Part shown: one piece after another, positions 59,101 to 64,000 of the stretch
Layout of the letters: every line of letters begins with the position of its first letter
Position numbering within the stretch: the stretch's first letter is position 1
Assembly: GCA_037903475.1 (NCBI GenBank)
Contig: JBAJFG010000454.1
Coordinates: 1,240,001-1,304,000, forward strand
Reading direction: 5' to 3'
DNA: 64,000 nucleotides
Origin: Ancylostoma caninum
Taxonomy: Eukaryota; Nematoda; Chromadorea; Rhabditida; Ancylostomatidae
Notes under the pieces: model-generated
The model's database searches: none
Told to the model about the DNA's origin: nothing
The model's input: only the letters and a program-made list of their open reading frames with translations
Position numbers and translations under genes: made by a program

Positions 59101-60825
59101 GAGATACATGGCATTGAGGTGGACCCTCCTAACGTTCATGGTTCCGAGACGCCGATGTCACGCACACCTGTGCAAACACTGCTCCTGCGTAAGCTGGCGC
59201 ATCGTGGCAGCATGAACACGTCTAAGCGGATGGCTTCGTGGTGGCGAATCGAGTTTTTGCACAGGCAACCAACCCATCGTTGCGTGTGTTCGTCTAATAC
59301 TTGTAATACGCAGGCGGTTAGTGCCGCTATTGACTCACAGAATCCACTCTCACAGAATCCACTCTACTGCGTTTTTGCACCAAAATCAGCATCTCCGATA
59401 TATTTTCTACTGTTTCCGTACGCGAGGTGTGGGTGAATTCTTTTTTCAAGCAAAACTAGCCGATTAGTTTCCACAGGTCATACATATTTCACGCAAGCTT
59501 TCAGGCAATCTGAGCAGATGTTGACACGTGATATGCATGGGATGTGCATGAGATATGCATCACTTCAGCATGTTTTGATACCAAACTCCTCCAAACAAAG
59601 TAATAATAGGTGTTTTGCATGATGCTTGTGCTAAATTTACTACGTGCATGAGCAGAGTGAGGTAATGCACGTGATCAACACTGTGCAAGCTACTGTTTTC
59701 TGATATAAGCCTCATGCAGAAACCCGTTCGCATTTCGTGCATATCCCATGCCAACCACACCTTCTCCTGATGCAAGCATGAGTTATTCAATGTAAGTATA
59801 AGTTGCTTAGTGCAAACCGTGGTCGTAAAAGCTCCTGCGTTGTCTTTTCGAAAGTGGGGAAACCGAAGAGCTTCACAAGAGAGAATCGAGCTACTATTCA
59901 AATAGTGGTAGAATATAGAAGTAATAATTATTTGAGAGTAAAAACAAATATTAGTTATAGAAAATTTGAATGTTCGACTCCCTAGCAGAGCAAGACGTTA
60001 AATAATCTGGGCTGAGACTCATGAAAAGGTAACCAAGCAAAGCAGCTATAGTTAGCGTGATTGGCTGTCGTATAAACTAAGTATGTAATGCCAGGAGGCG
60101 CAGGACATAAAGGATGGTTTGCTAGGCTGGTTTCGCTTGCTTATGAGTTCATGAATCCTAGCCCTGAATGAACGAATATTCGAGAGATCTTACAGGGGTG
60201 CAATGGGAGACGGCAATCCCTAAAAATGGAGGAGCGCTGAAACCGCGCTTCGCCTCATCACATAAAAGAAGTATAAAACCGGATGAGGACGAAAAGTAAG
60301 AAGAATTTTTAAACATTAGATAGGATACATCCTGTTAGTAATGATGCTTTGGAGAAGTATGAGTAGGTTTCCAATTAGTGGAGTTATGAACCACCAAAAG
60401 CTCTTTATCATTTACAGTTACTATTTTCGGAACAACCTAATAAATAATCCTCCCACCAATTTCATTTCTTTGTTTCTCTACATGGAGCTATTGAAAACAA
60501 ACCTCATGTAGATACACAATCGCTGCCGAGCGCCTATAGGAGCAGCATGAGTGGAAGCGTGATGAAGTCGGCCGCCGAGGTGTTCGAACAACTTCTCAAA
60601 TTCATCAGGATATAGTCGCGTGTATTGGAGGAACGATTCCGGCGTCTGTGACGAGAGATACTCGTCAAAATCCCGGAATCTCGTCTCCAGGAACGGCACG
60701 TGTTCCGGACGGACGTACGTTCGCCGCTTTCGTCTGGACTCATGCAGGTATTCGAGCACATCCACCATGGAATCTATGCAGTCGAGCATAGCCGCCACTT
60801 CTCTAGGATTGTTCACTACGGCCAT
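56186..60825 (-). CDS. HARBI1-like (PIF/Harbinger) putative nuclease
   Basis: Seven exons on the minus strand join in phase to 406 residues: 60825-60503, 58804-58698, 58629-58502, 58444-58259, 58186-58005, 57908-57794 and 56365-56186. All introns are GT-AG, and a TTTTAG acceptor sits 1 nt before the ATG. The N-terminal half matches the Harbinger DNA-binding region, including a FVGNGFNFTNLSEEFSCGKA helix-turn-helix-like segment. The DDE nuclease follows: first aspartate in GFLDGRHVAIK, the EEYLNYKNFQSIVLLAICDADYR-type core, second aspartate in GTLGDSSIFR, then ARRVIDTAFEFL, where the family normally has the catalytic glutamate as R.VIExAFG; here it is aspartate. The terminal LVTSLLILHNLIAW matches the usual VLHN motif. 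Length and order are those of Harbinger transposases and HARBI1. The absence of stops suggests an active element or a domesticated gene. Confidence 0.92.
56648..56860. repeat. Inverted-end repeat with G and C tracts in a HARBI1-like intron
   Basis: GGCGAACGCAG followed by a 10-base G run on the left is mirrored by a C-rich run and CTGCGTCCGC on the right, around an AT-rich core. It resembles the block at 2789-3092. Confidence 0.5.
59527..59760. repeat. Scattered TGCATG-motif cluster in HARBI1-like intron 1
   Basis: At least seven GCATG/CATGC motifs occur in about 230 bp, reminiscent of the TTTTGCATG array at 53626-53768. TGCATG is also the binding motif of RBFOX-type splicing factors. Any function is unproven. 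Confidence 0.4.
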
Positions 60826-60829
60826 GCTA

Positions 60830-61623
60830 AAATTACTGAAGCCTTAAGCGAATGTTCGCAAGACTGCTACAATCATGTACCTGTGAAATGATCGCAGATA
60901 CAAAATAGAAGAAATGACGAAGCAAAGGACTAAAGGAAATAAGCTACCGAAAAGAACTGCAGTAATATCATATTTAGAAAGAAAACCATGCTTTCAATGT
61001 GATGATGCTAGGAAAACAAAGCCGCGAAAACAAAGATTTCCACCCATGATACTTTATAGATCGTACCAAACATTAACCAAAACGATCGTACCAAAATTAA
61101 ACAAGATTACACCAAAATCAAAATTAACAATCGGTAAGATATTGACATATATTCAATAAGAAAGAAATGCCAATCCGCAAAAATGGTACTCATGAAGTCA
61201 TAAAAGTAGACCTAGGTTGTAGATACACTGCACGTAGAGTATAGCGCCCCGCAAGGGAGTCGCTGCGGCGACTATACCTATCGATCGTGGGCCGCCACGC
61301 TGGCGAGGGCCCTAATCGATGAGGATGGAACGGGAATGGGAGTACTATATAAAAAAGTATTATACATATACACAGAATGAGAGGTTGCGAATTAAACATG
61401 CATTCCAGTATAGCCGCCGCTTCCATATTTTTCCTGTATAGTATAGACATTGCAGTATAGCCGTCGCATCTATGTTCTCGCAAAGATATATCTGTCTGTG
61501 TTCCTGTATTTTCGTGAATGATACCAAAGAACCTGTTTTCGATACATCTGGTCTTTATAAACGTTGATTGACGCGATTTAGGGTGCTACACTCCACCGTG
61601 AGTATAATATCACCGTTAATTAC
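60830..61623. other. Spacer between the HARBI1-like gene and the TAA-flanked element
   Basis: The promoter of the HARBI1-like gene presumably lies here. No core promoter motif is convincing and no other gene is seen. Confidence 0.4.
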
Positions 61624-61949
61624 TAACAAGGGAAGTGCAAGAGGCTAACCCCGGGGATCCCAGCGAGCCACCCATTTTCAGAAGCCTTGTCTAAGGTGAT
61701 TATAATGCATACATATTATTTTTGCCCAATGGTCAGGATGCGCCCAGGAGAGCGCGTCCAAGATTTTTCTTCTTCGCTGCCATAGGGGTCCATTTTACAG
61801 GCGATTTATGCAACGTTGACGGCTCAAACTTACTGAGATTACTGTAATTAGCTGTCTCATGGACTGTAGAGTGTTTGGAGACACAATTGTGAACGACCCT
61901 GCTCCGCTGGGTATGCGATCATGAGCAATTGCCACAGGCACGCCAGCCG

Positions 61950-62021
61950 TGGCGGAGTGGCCGAGTGGGTAGCGTGTCGGATTGTCAGCCAGAGGGTCGA
62001 GGGTTTGGATCCCGTCCGCGG
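61950..62021 (+). pseudogene. tRNA-like sequence (degenerate)
   Basis: It has an A-box-like GTGGCCGAGTGG, a loop TTGTCAG that would give anticodon GTC, and a B-box-like GGTTTGGATCC where the consensus is GGTTCGANTCC. The outer GCGGA/TCCGC bases pair, but the anticodon and T stems contain mismatches. The D arm resembles type II (Ser/Leu) tRNAs. I read it as a tRNA-derived fragment carried by the surrounding element rather than a working tRNA. Confidence 0.45.
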
Positions 62022-62397
62022 AATCCATTTTGCATTTTTGAATTTGAGGCTTTTAAACTTGTTTAGAGTATTTCTAATGACTAAAACACATCAGATATGT
62101 GCGCCATTACAAGAATTACTGCAGGAACTTCGTCCGATTCGTTACTCACTCGGCCACCTCATCGCGGCTGCCATGATTGGAGCAAGGACTCATGGTCGCG
62201 TAACCAGGCGGAACCAGGTTATTCAAAAATGCGTCTGCAAACGTTCGATGATCCATGGGACAGCTAATCACGCCAACCACTGCTGGATTGCGTGGCCAAA
62301 GTTCCATGAATCCAAGCCAGGACTCCATTGACAGCGCACTAGAAAATTGGTATTATTCAACCATCATGAACCCAAACTCTTCAAAAAAAATTTTTTG

Positions 62398-62610
62398 ACT
62401 GAAATTTGCATATGGGGGTTATTTGAGGTGCTGAATACGAATATCATATCCATTTTGTACCGTAAGGCTATTTTTGTAGGGTTACGGTAGGTGCACGGTA
62501 GTATGGGGTGGTGCACTTGCCGTAACCCTACAAAAACAGCGTTACGGTACAAAATGGATATGATATTCGTATTCAGCACCTCAAATAACCCCCGTATGCA
62601 AAGTTTCAGT
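62398..62610. repeat. Near-perfect 213-bp foldback nested in the TAA-flanked element
   Basis: Arms 62398-62496 and 62511-62610 are inverted copies with about five substitutions and one indel, separated by a 14-nt loop. They include GAATACGAATATCATATCCA and TAGGGTTACGG blocks. If transcribed, it would form a roughly 100-bp duplex. Confidence 0.9.
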
Positions 62611-62805
62611 CCAGAAGACCATTTCAAAGATCTAGGGCGTGTGGGAGATGAATGACGCCGAAAAGTCTTTGGCGCGCTCTCCTGCGCGCATCAGGACCAT
62701 TGGGCAAAAATGATGTACATACATTAACATAGCCTTAGACAATGTTACCAAAAATGGGTGTTTCGTTTCGATCCCCGGGGTTAGCCTCTTGCACTTCCCT
62801 TGTAA

Positions 62806-64000
62806 GTTGATGCAAAAGAAATGGTGCCATTTTCTTCAGAAACATAATTTCGCATGGACAAAGTCTGACATATAGATGCGGTACTATACTTGTAGAGCAA
62901 AGAAAGCTGTTTTATTCTGCTGGTACAAGAGGTTTCTTTTTCAGTTAATAGTCGTGAAATAATCGAAAATGTTCAGAAATATCGTTCTCAATTTTTCAAA
63001 TTTTCTTGATTTTTCAGTAATACTACAAGGAATGCAGTTCAAAATACCGCCTTTGTATTCGGCGAAGACGTCACAGTTTAGTGCACATGTCAGCTCTGGC
63101 GCAACGAGTTTGCTTCTAGGGAACCGTAGGTGTGCACTCTTTGAAGCATTTCCTTCGTCTTTTCTAGGATTCTTGCTGAATGATTCTTTCCAAGCTGCTT
63201 TTCGGAAGGAACACCTTTAACAATACTTATTGCTGCCCCAGAAATGTACTGGAAAAACACTCAAGACGCTCAAAAACGCATTTCGTGCACCCCAAATTTT
63301 AACCAGAGTTTGCTTGCGACTGTTTTGAACTTTGATAATTTAACTGGGAAACGTTTGAGCAGTCATCGACTTCTTCAGAAAAATATTTATATTTCCCCAA
63401 CTCCAGAAGTCCTTAATCCGCAAGAAAAAATTCACAAACATGACGACATCAAAACGAGGTCCTCGTTGTTCTTGGCTTCGCAGTTCCACATGATATAAGC
63501 GTACGGCATCATGGACCTGCTCATTAAAGGTAAGTATCATACGACAGGCAATGGTCCCCGCCTATTAAAGGAACCTTAAGGTTAGCCGAAATTATCGTTC
63601 ATTGAATTTCTGAAAGAAAATGTTGTCAACACGAAAAAGAGCCATTTCTTGTGCATCAACCTAATAGTTTCCAGTTCTCCTAGAGAATTTTCTAAGTGTG
63701 TTTAGTTCGCAATCTCTCATTTCGTGCTCATGATATAATAGATTTTATAACCCCGTGTATAAAATTATCTGAGACAGCCAATAAGTCGGAGCTCAAGCGA
63801 AGAAAATAAGTATATAATCTAACAAAGGCAGAGAGAGGGGAGAGAGAGAAACAAACAAACAAACAGACACTCCATATTTCTGGATTACAAAGCTTGCTGA
63901 GGGGAAAGATCCAACACAAAAACAAAAAAAAATTAGCGTCGCAATATCGCACTACAATAGAGCTGACATTACGGTCCAAATCTATGCCGAATTCGACTCT
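62806..64000. other. Unannotated stretch to the window end
   Basis: No complete gene is seen. A minus-strand frame at 63520-63400 (QVHDAVRLYHVELRSQEQRG) is open next to an acceptor-like AG and could be an exon of a gene beyond the window, but no family is recognised. A purine-rich GAGAGAGAGA run lies near 63828-63850. Confidence 0.35.

Larger units (their letters stand above)
61627..62802. mobile_element. Nonautonomous PIF/Harbinger-type element
   Basis: The terminal inverted repeats begin CAAGGGAAGTGCAAGAGGCT (61627) and end with the exact complement (62802). They remain recognisable for about 140 bp (CCCGGGGATC, ACCCATTTT, TTGTCTAAGG, TTTTGCCCAATGGTC, AGGAGAGCGCG). Both ends are flanked by TAA (61624-61626 and 62803-62805), the 3-bp TWA target duplication of PIF/Harbinger elements. 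There is no transposase inside. The element carries a tRNA-like block and a nested foldback. It lies 0.8 kb upstream of an intact Harbinger-type nuclease gene. Confidence 0.7.

Noticed and set aside
59032..59436. 134-codon open frame on the plus strand
   Set aside because: Located in intron 1 of the HARBI1-like gene on the opposite strand, with low-complexity content and no domain.
61921..62331. 136-codon open frame through the tRNA-like block
   Set aside because: It reads through a tRNA-derived sequence in a transposable element; such frames recur as spurious predictions.

Overview
This is nuclear DNA of a eukaryote, most likely a nematode of the rhabditid/strongylid (clade V, hookworm-like) group. 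It is AT-rich and gene-sparse. Genes are cut into exons of about 50-220 bp by introns ending in TTTCAG-like acceptors, and one gene has a possible trans-splice acceptor 5 nt before its ATG. The content fits: a nematode-only SRA-type chemoreceptor, a TGF-beta family type I receptor, and Tc1/mariner, PIF/Harbinger, Helitron and CR1-like LINE elements. No bacterial-style operons, ribosome-binding sites or CRISPR arrays are present. The species call is inference.

Three protein genes could be rebuilt exon by exon from splice sites and reading phase. (1) Plus strand 19587-24155: a complete 352-residue, seven-exon, seven-helix SRA-like receptor. (2) Minus strand 48889-42137: a type I TGF-beta/activin/BMP receptor with signal peptide, cysteine-rich ectodomain with CCx5CN box, one membrane helix, GS box and kinase. 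One intron looks GC-AG, and one exon in the kinase C-lobe has an unresolved acceptor. (3) Minus strand 60825-56186: an intact 406-residue, seven-exon HARBI1-like (PIF/Harbinger) nuclease. Weaker genes are a signal-peptide exon at 13782-13663 (minus), a small cysteine-containing secreted protein at 31726-32326 (plus) and an orphan exon at 53150-52980 (minus). There is one clean tRNA-His(GTG) at 55562-55633 and a degenerate tRNA-like block near 61950.

The rest is mostly repeats. 1-6990: unannotated DNA with dispersed repeats. 6996-8296: decayed Tc1/mariner element. 8299-15400: gene-poor. 15480-19235: broken CR1-like LINE split by an 897-bp TA-flanked element (17468-18364), whose sister copy lies in opposite orientation at 39697-40587. 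19582-24383: chemoreceptor. 24384-31690: gene-poor, with a perfect 20-bp hairpin. 31726-35940: secreted protein gene, then Helitron, mariner, Helitron relic and a 305-bp tandem array. 35945-42136: gene-poor plus the second TA-flanked element. 42137-48889: receptor, with foldback repeats in its introns. 48890-55560: tandem and foldback repeats. 55562-62805: tRNA-His, the HARBI1-like gene, and a 1.18-kb TAA-flanked element with Harbinger-like features holding a near-perfect 213-bp foldback and the tRNA-like block. 62806-64000: nothing identified.

The genes do not form one pathway. The most notable association is an intact Harbinger-type nuclease gene lying about 0.8 kb from a noncoding element with a Harbinger-type 3-bp target duplication.
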